From Linnemannia elongata (taxonomy: Eukaryota > Mortierellomycota > Mortierellomycetes > Mortierellales > Mortierellaceae), in assembly GCA_036320915.1 (NCBI GenBank), contig JAXBDG010000001.1:3494001-3558000 (forward strand): 64,000 nucleotides of DNA, in the 5' to 3' direction. A program made the position numbers and the translations under genes. Positions 39,661-52,750 of this stretch are shown here, one piece after another; the stretch's first letter is position 1; each line of letters starts with the position of its first letter. Under the pieces are notes generated by a model. It ran no database searches. It worked only from the letters and a program-made list of their open reading frames with translations, and had not been told where the DNA came from.

Positions 39661-42360
39661 ACAACATAAATCATGTAACAATAATACACCAACTCTTTAG
39701 CCATTACTTACACTCGTAACAAGATCATGATTGCTATGTTCTTGAATCCTTCAGCCGTTTGTGTTTCCTTGATAAAGGTTACTGGTGGCTTTATACTTTC
39801 GCAACAGGAAATGATCATGGTTCCTAGGGAGTTGTAGCCATGTCTTGATCCCGTAAATATAATAACGGATGTGAGGGTAATGTTCAGTAAGACGGATACT
39901 GTGATCTGGTCAGGGGAACTGGGACAACGGAGGATTCTTTTCGCAATCTCTCTTTACGTACACGCGCACACGCGAATGTGCACCAAAAGCACCAATGACA
40001 ACAGGAAATTTTTGCAAAGAAAGGATCCCAGATCAGAAACACCAAGACCCGGTGTACCAGATAATTATTACAAAGCCCGGAATCATTTGCTCAAAACCAA
40101 GGAGCCGGGTCACACAGATCAGATACATACGCTTGCGTAATAGTGAAGGAGCTTTTCCCCCTCTCCTTCTCCACATTCTCTCCTGTCTTTTTGCTTTTGT
40201 TCTTTTCGTGCTCATATTCAGATGCCACAAAAAATCTTCTTTTTAACGTATTACTCCTTTTTTTATTATCATAATTGTATGGACTGAATAACCGTTGCGT
40301 CTTCGACTGCCCAATTTCATGGTGCAAAGTTGCAAGGCACAATGTAGTACAAGGACGCGGCGGAATCGGGGAGACGGAAAGGGTGGGAGAAAGGAAGAAG
40401 GACAAAGTTTCCCGGCAGTGGCGAATGGGGCTGCAACGAGAAGGTTAATTTAAGATGCATTGTCAGCAGAGGTGGGGCAACCACAGCTCCCGCCATGCAA
40501 GTGCAATGACAGGCATACAGGTTTGAACATCATGGACATATAAGTTGGGAGCGGACCAAGCAAGAAACAAGGCATTTTCCAAACGTGCATTATCGCTTAC
40601 TATTAACTATGGTCAGACACAGAAAAACGAGGAGGGAAGGAAGGAAGGGCGTGCGTGCGTGCAGACAAACAGAAAGCGAAAAGAAGGATGGATGGTGTCA
40701 CTCATGTAAGCAAGCCAGACGAACAAAAAAAATGCGCGTGCATCAACTAACACAACGCACGCACCCAAGCAGACGGAAAGACAGGCAAGCATGCCGACGT
40801 GAAGGAAGAACACGGGATAAGTCAGCCAAAGATACATGCAATGAGCAACAACCTCTACTTACGTTTGCAATTTGTATGTTGCATTGCTCTTTAAGGTAGA
40901 TCATTCTTGCATCTCCGAGATAGCGTTGAATGACCCGCGGCACAATGCTTTTGCAAATGGCTGGTTGTGGTCAATGGCCTATTTGACAAAACAAATGGTA
41001 ATGGTCAAGAAGGATTGCATGAGGCAAGGTTGGGAAAGACAAGAGTGAAGGCGACGTAGGGCAGGCGCCTCACTAAAATTGGTATCGAACAGAAAATAAA
41101 CATGTGTGGGCGAAAATAAACGAAGAGGGCGAGCGGTGACAGGGGTCGGAGAGTAAGGAGAAGGAAGCAGACGAGACATATAGATAGACAAGGGGGCGAG
41201 TAAAAAGAGGGGACAAAAGGGGAGTGAAAAGAGAGGGGTGGGTCAGAAGGGCTGCATAACAGGGCAGGGTTGTCATTCTGTGTTCATCCTTTTCTTGTAA
41301 AGCGCATTAATACTGGCTGAAGAATGTCTGCTGTTGAGCTAGTAGTTTTTTAGTGCGGTGCATTAGCTATCTAGTTCGCTGGCGTGCGTGGTCTGTGTGT
41401 GTGTGAACATGAAATATGAGTAGATAAGTGGATGTTGTGTACCCTTCACTGAAAATAGATTGTGGAAAGACGGGACCTAGTTCTGGGCTCGTATATAGTC
41501 CAGGGATCATTCACAAGAGCGGTGCCACGGATTGATATTGGCGGTACGAAGGGTTCAGATCAATCAATCAATTCAGACCCAGGGCCTTGCGGCGATTATT
41601 GATCAATGATCAACTATCAATGATCCAGGAACAAGCTCGATTGTATGTTATGTATGACTTCCTATGCCCGCCAGTCGGGTGGGCCATGACATTGTTCCCT
41701 TGCTCTTTATGTATTGTTGCAAGAGAATCAATTCAATAGTAATTGACAGACGACCAATGTCATGGCTGACCCTTTCATATTGTTTGCTTTGTTCGTCTCC
41801 TTTTGTCTTTGCTTCTTTTCTTCCTTCTTCTTCTTCACGCTACTTCTTCCTTCTTCCTTCTTTCCTTCCTCTTCACTCTCTTCGGTCTCGTCCTTCATCT
41901 CATTGCTACCTTTCGCGCTCTCTCTCTCTCACTCTCTTCTCTTCACTTCTCCATTACCCATTCTCATTCTCATCCTCATCCGTCAATCAAGAGCGACATA
42001 CTAGTTCAATTTTATATTTTCCACGGCTCTCATACTCCTTCTCACACTTGCACTCTCCCTTTTGTGCAGGACGAATTAAACCTTCATCCTTTCAGCTCTG
42101 TGTCCAATTTTGTTATTTATTCTCATCCTGCCCGGCATTGTCGTTCCTTTTTCTTGTTTGTTTCTGCACAACGGCTTTTTATCTCCTTTCTTTCTTTTTA
42201 TCTCACTTCATTCGTATTCCTTCTCCCACATACATACGCATATATCCTTGGATCAGATCAATACCGTCCGAATCGAACATATACCACACGACCACACCAC
42301 ACCACTTTCAATTGACATACACACTCACTTATACCCATATACCCTTACATAAAGCCAACC
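39661..42360. other. 2.7-kb interval: CDC5 3' side and App1-like promoter
   Basis: No gene is supported. From about 41760 to 42240 the plus strand is strongly C/T-rich, and the long plus-strand ORFs there (such as 41664-42590) are low-complexity Ser/Leu/Phe products overlapping the true start at 42361. This tract is the likely promoter/5' leader of the phosphatidate phosphatase gene. Confidence 0.5.
41760..42360 (+). promoter_or_regulatory. pyrimidine-rich leader of the App1-like gene
   Basis: A roughly 480-bp C/T-rich tract grades into an A/C-rich stretch directly before the ATG at 42361 (context AACCATGCC). It matches the leader style of other plus-strand genes here. Confidence 0.4.
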
Positions 42361-45300
42361 ATGCCCGACGTCAGCGCTCAGACTGCAACAACACCTACAG
42401 TAACCACAATCTCAAACAACGGCGGATCCCCTTTGCCCGTTTCATCCACACCTTCTCCCTCAACACTTCCACCCCTATACCTCCACCCTCACCCGCACTC
42501 TCAACATACCCGCCACCGAGGATGCTCACCTCTACAAACATCCCCATCATCATCAACAACAGCAACTTCCCTCTCACCATCACCCTTTGAGGTTGCGTCA
42601 TTATCGCTTCCATCTCCAGCATTACTCTCGTCTTCTCTTTCTTCTTCCTTTCCTTCCTCGTCTTTCCCTTCTTCCTCCTCGCTTTCTTGTACAACATCAT
42701 CGCCAACTACTGTGGACCTATCAAGTCCCCAGCCCACCGCTGCGCTCTTACCGCCGCTCCCTCCTACATTCTCTACATCACTCCCGCTTCAGCTGCAGCT
42801 GCAGCATCAGCAACAACATCAACAAGGGGCACTTCTTCAGCAAAAACATACAAAAGAACAACAACAAACCAGTGCACTCGCATCATCTCCCATGCAAACA
42901 GGTGGATCGCCCCTGACTGGCTGCTCGGCTTCACTTTCCGAAACGGAGAACCTATCAAGCTTGGTGTCAAACCTAAATGCCGCTTCTGGCAGTAATGGAC
43001 CAACAGCAACAGCAACAGCAACAACCACTCCAGATTCGACCGCTGCTTCCTCCGTTACCTCCGACCTTGTCCAACACTGTCTCCTATTTCCAACCTATGC
43101 AACCCGCCATTCTCGATCAGGTAACAAAAAAAGTTTCCTTATATGATGGCCTTACGTTTGCGTTCGGAAAAAAAAAAGAAAAAAAAAGAAATGAAATTGG
43201 AGATATCAATTCCATTGTTCACAAACAAAAGAGAAGTGGTTGTTGATATTCTATTTGCTTTTATGCTGTCTTTGTTTCTCGCACACTATTTTGCACCCCT
43301 GGGTGAAACATTTACACGATGTTTTATTAAACAGGTGGATGCTCAAAAACAGAAGAGATGCAACCAACAAATAAAATAACCATAATCCGGCACTAACGCA
43401 TTTTTTCCCACCTCGATGTTTCTTTTCTATCCGTAATTGGTCTGGCTATTTCCACTAGGGTCAAAGGATCCGGATGATTGGAACATTCGTGTGCGTGGAT
43501 GGGCCTTCTCCAAGCGATCGAATCGCCGTAAGAGACTAGTTATGAGTACGTATCACCAACGAATTAGCCGAACTTTTTACAGCTTAACCATTGACAGGAC
43601 GTTGTTGACAAAAGGGCTTCTTCGTGAGAAGGGTGTGTATGTGTGTTTGAGAAGAAAAAGAAAGGGCGAGACGCTGCAATCGTATTTTGCTCACAGAGAC
43701 AGATAGTTGTTTTTAACAAAACCAATCTGTGAGGGAGATTGAGAGCGTGCCCACGGCATGGCTAGACTTTTTAGTTCTGTGTATGTGTCTGTGTGTGCTG
43801 TATTGTATTTGTGTTTCCACGAATCAGGTAGCGGCTGGTGCTCAAAAAGCGGAATGACATTACCCTTGCGATGATCAAAAAATAGGTGTGGTGCGTCAAG
43901 CCTTGGTGCCTGAGACCTGAAACCTGGGATCAAATATTTGTGATCATTCGGATATATCGGATATGCATAGTAATCCATCGCACTAATTTCACATTTCACT
44001 TCTGTAATAATTACGTAGGTATGGCACGAAAGATCGCTGGCGTTACAAAGGATAATAAGGTCTACGAGACACTCGAGTCTCGCTTCGGCATGTTCCTTGC
44101 AAGCAACACCCAGGGAGCACAGTTCTTGGTCCAGTGTGTCGGCCTCGCTTCAGCAACCCACATGGAACTCGCCGGTGGATCCGACAACACTGATGACCCT
44201 TCTGTCGATGTCCTCCTTGACGAGATCAAATCCTCCGAAGCCGAAGCTGGACTAGTTGATATTGAAGCTGCCAATCGGGAAAAGGACGATTACCTTCAAT
44301 TGCATCCACCAGACCATGACACGAGCATAACAGGAGGACATGGATCAATACAACCTCCTCTCCAACATGCCGCCGTCGTAGCATTAAAGTCACAGCTGTC
44401 AGAGCAGGTTCAAAAGTCTATACAGGACGAGCGCAGGAAGCAGCTCGAAGATGCCACCCAACTTCATAACCCTGTGGATCACCTTCATGCAGGCGTCCAC
44501 GAGAGCACACAAAACGACACATCGGATTCACCTCTTGCTTCTGACGAGGTTCAGTCCCCTTCCATGGCAGTCGGATCGGTCGAGACAGAGTCAAAGTTTT
44601 CAGCACGGCTCAGTCGAGGCACGGCTCTCTTCAAGAATGTGGTCAGGAAAGTCAAGACTTCATCGGTCTACTCCAGCAACAACGGCGCCTCTACCGACTC
44701 GCTCAGGCTTCCCTCTGGGGCCACCACCACCAACAACATATTCGACTCTTCCTCCGCTGACGAGTTCGCCCGGCCCATGGTCGTCACCCGCGCTGCATCT
44801 GGAGCCAGTGTTCTGACTCAGGATATGACAAGGCAGGAGGATTTGGGCGGTGGAATGTTCCCTACTGTCCCAGTGGCTTCTCGGCCTGGCGGCCATTTCG
44901 ATGGTACTCTTCGAATGAGCAGCAGTGAAGTCGAGGCCCATCGCCTTAAGGACGCTGCTGTTGGACATCCTCGGCTCCTAAAGTTGCACGCTCACCATGC
45001 TGACATGCCTGACCCTTGTCAAGGAGTCGTCAACCTTATCGACCCCGAAGGCGTTTCTATCATCTCAGATATTGACGACACCATCAAGGAGACCAATGTT
45101 ACTGCTGGAGCCAGGATTATCCTTCGCAACACATTCCTCAAGGACATGATGGAGGTTGAGGGTATGGCGTCGGTCTATAAGGGCTGGTGCGATCAAGGAG
45201 CCGCCATCCACTATGTCTCGAACTCGCCCTGGCAGTTGATCCCCAGTCTACTGGAATTCTTCAAAACCTTCAAGTTTCCAGTAGGATCGGCACATTTGCG

Positions 45301-47203
45301 ACTACACGACAACGTGCTGAAGACCTACTTCATGGCGCCTGGAGAGAACAAGCGACGGAGCATCCGAGAGATTTTGACTGATTTCCCCGACCGCAAGTTC
45401 ATCCTTGTTGGCGACAGTGGTGAAATTGACATGGAGATGTAAGTTGCCACAAATTTATGCGAGCATGTTTTCGGTGCGGGCTCATAACCTTGAGTTGCCT
45501 GGTACTTAAAGAGCATTTCTACATCCCTTCTCTCGAATAGATACACGGATATGGCTCTGGATTTTCCTGGACAGATTGTCAAGATATTTATTCGGGACAT
45601 TACGACGGCTCGACTCAAGGAGATGGTCTCAAAGATGCCGCCAACACGCAGCCTATCCTTCTCGTCGCTCCTCCTGCCTAAAACGCCTCTTGGATTTTTC
45701 AGCCGCCGGGGCAGTAACACAAACACGATCGGGAGCATCACAAGCAACACCAACGCATCCACGTCAAACGTCGCCACTATGTCCTGCACCGACGAAGACT
45801 ACGACAACGACAACGACGAAGACGAAGATGACGAGGATATCGATAACAACGATAACGAAGAGACTTTCGAGTCTGGAATCCGTAACGATCTGGGTGAATT
45901 TAGACTAGAGCGGCCTCGTTACCACCTTCACGGTGGACCCATGTCTCCAAGGTTGGATCCCAGCGGACCTCTCACCCCACCCACCATGTCGTTGTCGACT
46001 ACGCCCACATCATCTACGGCTTCGTCACCTCGTCTCCAACCCAAGCAGATCACTGCCACCGTCAAGGCAGTCCTCACATCTCCCTTCCGGCGTGCTTCGC
46101 CCAACAACAAACAAACCGCAGTAAATGGCTGGAATGCTCTCAAGAAGCGTGATGGAAGCATGTCGCCTGCTTCGCCGCTCTCGGAGGGAGCTGTTCCCAT
46201 GACAGCATACCCATTCCCCAAAGTTGGCTCTGCAGCGTCTTCGTCAGTGTCTTTGATGAGCGGACACCAGCAACGGGCAAGGAGAAACGGCGGCGGTCAT
46301 GATGAGGAGGCCTACGGCCTTAACTCAACCCTTTCGCACAACTCTACTACCTCTTCCAACCAGGCGCAGCATACTAGCGGCGCCGATGTCTTTGACGACC
46401 AGGATCATCAACACGTCATGCTTCAGCAACAACAGCAGCAGCGACAACGAACTCGCCAACGTACCTTTTCCTTCACTTCAACCACAAACTCTCCTCCACG
46501 CTCACCCAAAATCCCTATCAGGCGCACGACAGGATTCCTTGCCCGCCAAGAGCATCATCCCCTCGAGATGGCCATGACCGCCACCAGCCCCTTTGACGGC
46601 CCGATAGACAACAACAACAACAACAACAACAATACGGGTGACGCTGGGGTTGGCGGACAAGGACAAGGACAAGGGCGGGTTGCCGAGCCACAATCGACAT
46701 CGCCCTCGCTCTCGCCATCATCGCCTTCGTCACCTGTCGCAACCACCCCAACATCGTTTACTGCCAACCCTAAGAACCCACTGGAGGTCTGGCAAGAGCG
46801 CATCCAGCAGTGTCGTCTACGGTTGCCTAAGGGAGTGTTGACGCTTTTCGAATCTGCTGAGGAACTGAAGCAGTGTGAGGTTGTTCAGGATATCTTCAGG
46901 AAGTTTGGAGGTGGCAGTAGTAGTGAAGTGGATGATGAACATATTGACGGTGGCATTGCATCTGAGGGTCAGTCCGAGTTCTTAGCGGAGGCTAGCATGA
47001 GCATGAGTGTGAGGGCTACATCTTCAACAACAACGACAACAACCACAACAACTACCGCCACGTCGTCGTCGTTCAAGTCGAACCAGGAGTCGTTCTCGAT
47101 GTCGAGGATGAGTTTCAAAAGCGTCTCGGTGTCGTTAGAGACAAACAACAATCATACCCAGCCAGACGTCGGCGGGATCTTGAAGAGTGTTGTGGCCAAC
47201 TAG
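42361..47203 (+). CDS. App1-type phosphatidate phosphatase (DUF2183)
   Basis: Four exons (42361-43120, 43459-43545, 44019-45438, 45541-47203) give 1309 aa. App1-family enzymes dephosphorylate phosphatidate to diacylglycerol and in yeast act at actin patches in endocytosis. Exon 1 encodes a long Ser/Pro/Gln-rich disordered N-terminus, ending at LLFPTYATRHSRSG. Exon 2 supplies the conserved DDWNIRVRGWAFSKRS block, showing that the small exon is real. The catalytic HAD-like domain in exons 3-4 contains SDIDDTIKETN, with the DxDxT nucleophile motif at residues 633-637, then SNSPWQLIPSLLEFF, and GDSGEIDMEIYTDMA from residue 747 across the last junction. The remaining 500 or so residues are disordered: an Asp/Glu/Asn-rich acidic stretch, phosphorylatable SP sites, and poly-Gln, poly-Asn and poly-Thr runs. 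Its 3' end faces the next gene with only 71 bp between stops. Confidence 0.9.
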
Positions 47204-47274
47204 ACTACTGGTCGCCACAAGCAAAAATTCCCTTCAAAAATTGTACATATGAAATACAAATAGACCTTTTATTT

Positions 47275-50200
47275 CTAGATAGGTAAATAAACGTTCTCGT
47301 GAAGCTTTCTTGCCATCCTAACCGCCTGCCAGTTATCATACGTCTTGATGATACTCTCCTGCAACACGGGTTTCTTTCCAGTAGCCAGAAAGGCTCCCTT
47401 CCACCTCTCCAGTTCCTGAACCTCGACAAGTACCTCTGTCAGCCAACGAGAACAGTCGACAATGAACTTGGCCATCCCCTCGCAAAACTTGGATTTTTTT
47501 GGGTCGATGTCGACCTTGATTGAGAAGTGGATTGGTGCTGAGGGGAAGGACGGGTGGTTAAGTACACAGAGTAGGGCCCGACACATTGGCTCTGTTAGAG
47601 ACGAGCATTCCAGCTCGATGTGCTGGATCCGAGAAACATCACCTTGTAGGAGTAACTGGTCGACGGCTGGACCGGTCCAGAAGGGTGCGGAGAGGTTGCC
47701 GTTGGAGATCTTGACCTTTGTCAAGCGGTTCCCGTAGCCCTTGAGGAGGGGTGGTAACAGCGTCGGGTTGGGTTCTGAGGAGAGTAGTTCGAGGATCGTA
47801 GCTGTGCCATCCTGTAGGTTTGATGTGAAGAGTTGGATGTGACTCCGGTAAGCTCGTAACAATTTTAGGCTGGTCATGGTGCCCATAGTTGCGGCCACCG
47901 CACGGACGGTCTCGAAGACTTCGCACAGCTCTGACAACTGGCAACGGATCCACAGCTCCCGGAGGCTTGGGTTCTTGAGCATGATGGTCGTCAAGGTCGA
48001 GAGGTGTTTTCCGATAGGGATGTGAAGCTCGGTCCGAATCTGGAGGGAGCAGAGGTTTGTCATGCTGGCCAGCAAGGGACTTGTCGGATCGGATACCCAG
48101 AGGTCGACTGCTCCTGGTGATGCGACACTGCCTTTTTCGTGTCGGACAAGGATGCGATTCTGAGGTCCAGACTGGAGTGACAGCTTTTCTAAAGCAGAGG
48201 TGATACCGAAGGCGTTCGTGATGGTCATGTAGGCCTCGGGAAGATCGTTGCACTCGATGGACAGGTCCAGCAGCATCGGACTGTGCCGGATCAACTCCAA
48301 CAGTCTTGGCCCATCCTTCTTCCAGTTGAGCTGGTCCGAGATCTTGAGGCGGCGCAGGTCCGTCATCCTGGCCGAGAAGCTAGTGTCGGAAAAGAAGCCC
48401 TTGTAGGCGGACAAGATGAACGTGTGCAGTTTGGCGTTGATCATCAACTCCCAGAGTGGGTTCGACACCTTGGTCCTCCCCAACATGGCGGTCATCGACG
48501 GCGCGTTTGTGCATGATAGGTCCAGGTAGAGCAAATTAGACCGATGGACAGCATCCCGAAGCGCCTTCAGATCGTTGACTGTAGTCTCCCAAGTCAGGGC
48601 CACCTTCAGCTCCTGGATGAATCGTCCGCGTTCCATGGCCCGATAAAACTGTCCAGCGATGATACTGCTCGACAGCGAGATCTCGACCTTGCCTGTATGC
48701 TCCCCAAAAGATCCGCCATTGACCTGGACAAGGTCAGTCAGCTCTTTCATGGCGGCAGTGTTGTAGGATGAGCGGTAATGGTCAAGACAGACCCACTTGA
48801 CATGCCCTTCCGAGGTCACGACCCGGTAGAGGTTGCCCAGCACCTGCAAAGAATCCCTGCTCTTCAGGAACATCCCCAGTCGTCGCAGATCCGCCCCTTC
48901 CAATGCCTCCAGTCCATCGATATAGTTGCGACCCTTGTCGGTATTTTGTGCAAGAGCCCCCTTGCGCGGATTCTGAGCCGTCGACAGAGACTGGAGATAG
49001 TTGATCGTCTGGTTGACGCTGGGCTCGATGTTGTAAGAAAAGTGATTGAGTGTATCCTTGAGCTGGTCGACTGTGGCCGTCATCCTGAGTGGTACTAGCG
49101 CAGGGACGGTCAGCCCCGCGATCATGGCTCCGTACTTGAGCATGTTGAGCATATCCAGGACATAAGATCCATATCGACGGAAGAACTCGGTAGGCGTCTC
49201 AATATCATACCCTTCATGCTTGGCCAGATGGATATGATGCTGCTGCATGCTCCCATTGAGGTTCATGCTACTATTATTATGACTCGACCGAGTATGCTCC
49301 CCACACTCGCACAAAAAGAACAACCGGAACTTATTCTGTACCAACCGACTCGGCTCCCACCTCGTAGGGTCCTTTGGGAGCACGATAAACAGCCGCGGGA
49401 TAGGGTACTCATGTAATTCATAGTTCTGGACAAGAATCGCTTGGACCCGGCTCTGGATGACCGCCAATCGATCAAGAGCCTGCTGTTGCATCTGGACCAT
49501 ACTCTGCTGCATCTCAAACATCTGCTGCTGAAGGTCGGCGTTCTTGGCCATCTCGCCCTCGAGTGCTGTGAAATGAGTCCGGAAGTCGTTTCGGATAACG
49601 TTGGTGTCCTCAGTTTGCCCGCTCCGAACTGCTTGGACAAAGCTCTCGTACAAGTTGACTGAGGTCCGGAACTCTTCCTTGACGCTGGCGGGGATGTTGG
49701 GTGCCTCCAGGACGGATGCTCGTCGAAGGAGCTCTCCTGTCTTTGACGAGTCGTTTTGAGTCGTGGTTGTGGTGGTCATGGTTGTGCTGGTTGGGGAAGT
49801 GGAGGGTGTTGGCTGCTGGGACGAAGTTCGGGTGGGGATCTTTGGGTGAAGAGCGGGTGAAGGCAGAGGAGAAGGGGCAGGGGAAGGCAAAGGAGAAGGG
49901 GTAGGAGTGTTCTGGGTAACGACTTGGATGGTGCATCCTGGCTGGTACTCAATCCTCAGCGGAAGTAATCTGTCATGAAAAAAAGGTTATCGAGAGAAAT
50001 ATTATGGAGGAGTAGCATTCGCCGTTAATCATTAGTCCAAGACTTAAGCGCGCCATTATTTTTGCTGTGCATCCGCTTAGCACATTCCTCAAAAAATAAT
50101 TCATACCTGTTTCCTTCAGCGTCAGCCATCATGCCGACCATGCGTTTTCCATTGAGGAGTCGAGTGACGCCAGGAAACATGTCTTGGATGTCATTGAAGA

Positions 50201-50306
50201 GGATGAACGACAGCCCTTGTGTCCTTTCAGTGCCTGGGAGGACCCGGATTTCGAAGGTCTCCGGCCCAGAAGAGAATTCTTGCCAGTCGCCTTTCGATAC
50301 CGTCAT
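47275..50306 (-). CDS. 964-aa lineage-specific protein with coiled coil and C-terminal LRR-like region
   Basis: Two exons (50306-50107 and 49969-47275) give 964 aa. I recognise no named domain but see four parts. Residues 1-90 form a compact module (IQDMFPGVTRLLNGKRMVGM..., RLLPLRIEYQPGCTIQVV) that recalls the N-terminal module of expanded Mortierella families. A Pro/Ser/Thr linker follows. A Gln/Met-rich coiled coil lies at 213-245. A distinctive conserved-looking block then reads EYPIPRLFIVLPKD (254-267), KFRLFFLCECGEHT (280-293), HLAKHEGYDIETPTEFF and RYGSYVLDMLNMLKYG. From about residue 500 onward there are irregular leucine-rich repeats (LLDLSIECNDLP, NPSLRELWIRCQLSEL). It probably acts in the cytosol as a recognition/scaffold protein; function unknown. 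It is convergent with the App1-like gene. The ATG at 50306 was chosen because upstream in-frame codons fall in a homopolymer tract. Confidence 0.75.
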
Positions 50307-50424
50307 CTCGGTGTATGGTGGGTAAGTTAAATGTATGGAAAAAGAAGAAGACGATGATGAAACAAATGAAAAGGGAAGAGGATGAAGGATGATGGACGGG
50401 TGGACGGGGTATGTTCTGGGAAGG

Positions 50425-50460
<36 letters not shown>

Positions 50461-50804
50461 AAGAGAAAGGAGAAAGATAACAAAGTTACACTCTTTCGGG
50501 GCGCAGGAGGGAGAGGCAGAAAGGGAAGGAAGGGAAGGAGGGGAATGAAATTTGCAAGGTGAAGCATCCATGCAACTGACATGAAGGGAAAGAAAGTGGA
50601 CACAAAAAAGAAAACTCAAAAAAAGGCGATGGATGAGTGAGAGCACTACCATGATTCTTGGTGGAATTGCAAGCAAAGAGATGCAGGAAAGAAAAACGCT
50701 CACATGCAATTGACCAATGGTCAACATATCAAAGAAATAGACCGATTGGATCATACCCATCCACATAAACAAAACACATCACAACTTGTTTGTTTTATTT
50801 ATCC
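50307..50804. other. intergenic: promoter of the 964-aa gene
   Basis: The plus strand is G/A-rich (C/T-rich on the sense strand) next to the ATG, with an A30 run at 50429-50458. No gene is seen. Confidence 0.5.
50429..50458. repeat. A30 homopolymer in the leader of the 964-aa gene
   Basis: Thirty consecutive A (T30 on the sense strand of the 964-aa gene), about 120 bp upstream of its start codon. Long ORFs crossing it encode polyphenylalanine and are not real. Confidence 0.85.
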
Positions 50805-52750
50805 TTACTCATCTTCGTTCCAGTAGCCTTGCAACCTCTTTCTCGACCTACTGCCCGGGACCACACGCCGGACAGAAAGATATCCGGCGGAGCTCTGGCA
50901 AACCCTGGAATCCCTTCTTGTCCAGCTCGTATCCAGCTCGTCAAACATCAGCTTGACATCCTGTAGAAGTCCACAATGCCTCAACTGGTACAGCATCTCC
51001 TTGGTAGTAGAAGTAGTAGCCCCATACATCCCCCCACCGCAGCAACATGCTCATCGATCACGTCAGCTCTGCTCTCCACATCACGGGCATCTTGCTCCAA
51101 TTGATTCCCTGATGTTGCAAACCAAAGTCGACGCTTCCTTTCACTCCACTTTTGATGCCACCAAGTCTTCTTCCTCATAGGAATCATCCAGTCAATGTCC
51201 AAACTGTTGACCGGAGCCTGCACACCTATCTCTCCTAAGCGGAGTCTCCTCAAGTCCTTCAACCACGACAAAGGTAAAGCCCGCCATCGATGTTCAAGAA
51301 AGGTGCCAGCTCCCGTCCATAGATCCTCAACGGCTGGAGCAGCATCAATTCACAGATCCAAGTATCTTGCAGTCGCGGACACACTCGAGAGATGTAACCA
51401 AACGTCCTTCGTGCCACAGCAGAGTCCGCATTGAAACCGGCAATGGCCATGTGTAAGGTGCGAAGGCGTGAGCAAGTCCATACCCGGGGTGGTTCATCGT
51501 GCAGTGTGCCGGTTTCCAGAGACAAAGTTGAGGTGGTGGAATAAAAGACGTCCATGTAGTAAGTATAGTATCCTGCATGGGTGTCCTTGAGCTCCAGTAG
51601 ATGTGGCAGTCGACATAGCAGATCAGGAAGATATCCCGTATGTCCCATGAACTTCATATCGGTGATGGTATTTAGGTGGGCTGAAAGCATCCCGTACAGA
51701 TGCGGTCCGAGCTCCTGGCCATAAAGAGTCCATCCTGTCGCTTGCGGACAGAGATCCATGATGGTGCAAATCGTCAAGGGTAATAAGCTTGTCCACGACA
51801 AGGATCGAAAATTAGAACGTTTCGAGCGTCTTGCTCAAGGACTTCAGGTGCGCGCACAGATGGGTGACGTCGTACTCTGTGGCGATGCCGACCTTCCTGC
51901 GCACGACAACTTTCAGACTCTGCATCTTCGGGCAGATCGACAGCAGGGTCTCCAGGCATATTTGTGACAGCTGAACATTGATGAGGGTCAGACTTTGGAA
52001 ACGCAGAGAGGAAAAGTGGTTGTTCCTGAGTCGGTGGACTTGTTGCTGTTGTTTGTTAGCGTCGATCCTGCAAATCAAGGTTCCGAAAGGACGATCGTCC
52101 TGCAGACTCCGAGTGCAGCACCACAAGTCGAGGGCAGGCCTCGAAAAGTTGCGCCATCACAAACTCACAATTTCCTTGCTTTTGAACCGTCCAGGAGGCG
52201 ATCGATGACAGGTAAGGTAAAAGGCGCGGAAGGCCAGACCACAAAGTGGCTGGGCGTCGAAAATACTCTCTTGGCTTCGGTGCTCGGAAGTCTCCAGCCT
52301 CCCGTCTCGTCCACTGCCACATTCCGCTACTGGATCCTTTGCATGATCATACCGCGCCCTCGCCTTCGCCGCTTTAGCTCGCAGGCAGTTGATAAGCCAA
52401 TTCATCTCGTCCGAGAAAAGCTGTCCGTCCTGCTGAAATTAACAATAGAAATGCGTCGCCCTATGCCCTTGTTCCTCAGAGATGGTCCAAGGTTGTTTTG
52501 GGGTCGGGTTGCTGCGCCAGAGGACCTAGCACACAATACGGTGTTGCTGGAGTATGTGCCAGGAACGGCACACACGCACAACAGACAAGCAGACAGTTTT
52601 GTCGTCGACATGATTGAGGATGTGTTCCAAGATCTCGGGGACGTCAAAAGGGGAGGATTTGTTCGTTCTGGACTTGGTCCTGGCCTTGCTGTGAGGACGA
52701 GAGGAAAAAAGTTGCTGTTGTATCGAGGCCAGGCCGCGGAAGATCCACAT
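50805..52750 (-). pseudogene. F-box/LRR-like pseudogene
   Basis: Read on the minus strand from the ATG at 52750, this is a broken copy of the F-box genes next to it. The F-box is intact (FDVPEILEHILNHVDD, VVRVCRSWHILQQHRI) but is followed at once by TAG (52526-52528), then a further in-frame stop near 52440. After that, homology to the intact paralogues continues only by changing frame: FEACPRLVVLHSES; SLRFQSLTLINVQLSQ with LLSICPKMQSLKVVV; CPQATGWTLYGQELGPHLYG; VWTCSRLRTLHMA with FGYISRVCPRLQD; NSLDIDWM; and LRHCGLLQDVKLMFDELD before a TAA at 50805-50807. That is at least two nonsense changes and about four frame shifts over a full-length body. Order and spacing of motifs match the intact genes, so decay is recent in family terms. 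Confidence 0.88.

Noticed and set aside
41664..42590. 308-codon plus-strand ORF upstream of and overlapping the App1-like gene
   Set aside because: Low-complexity product of the C/T leader; it overlaps, in another frame, the exon that joins in phase to conserved App1 sequence.
50025..50772. Longer minus-strand ORFs extending upstream of the 964-aa gene's start
   Set aside because: They translate the T30 tract as polyphenylalanine and a C/T leader; the ATG at 50306 starts the conserved-looking module directly.
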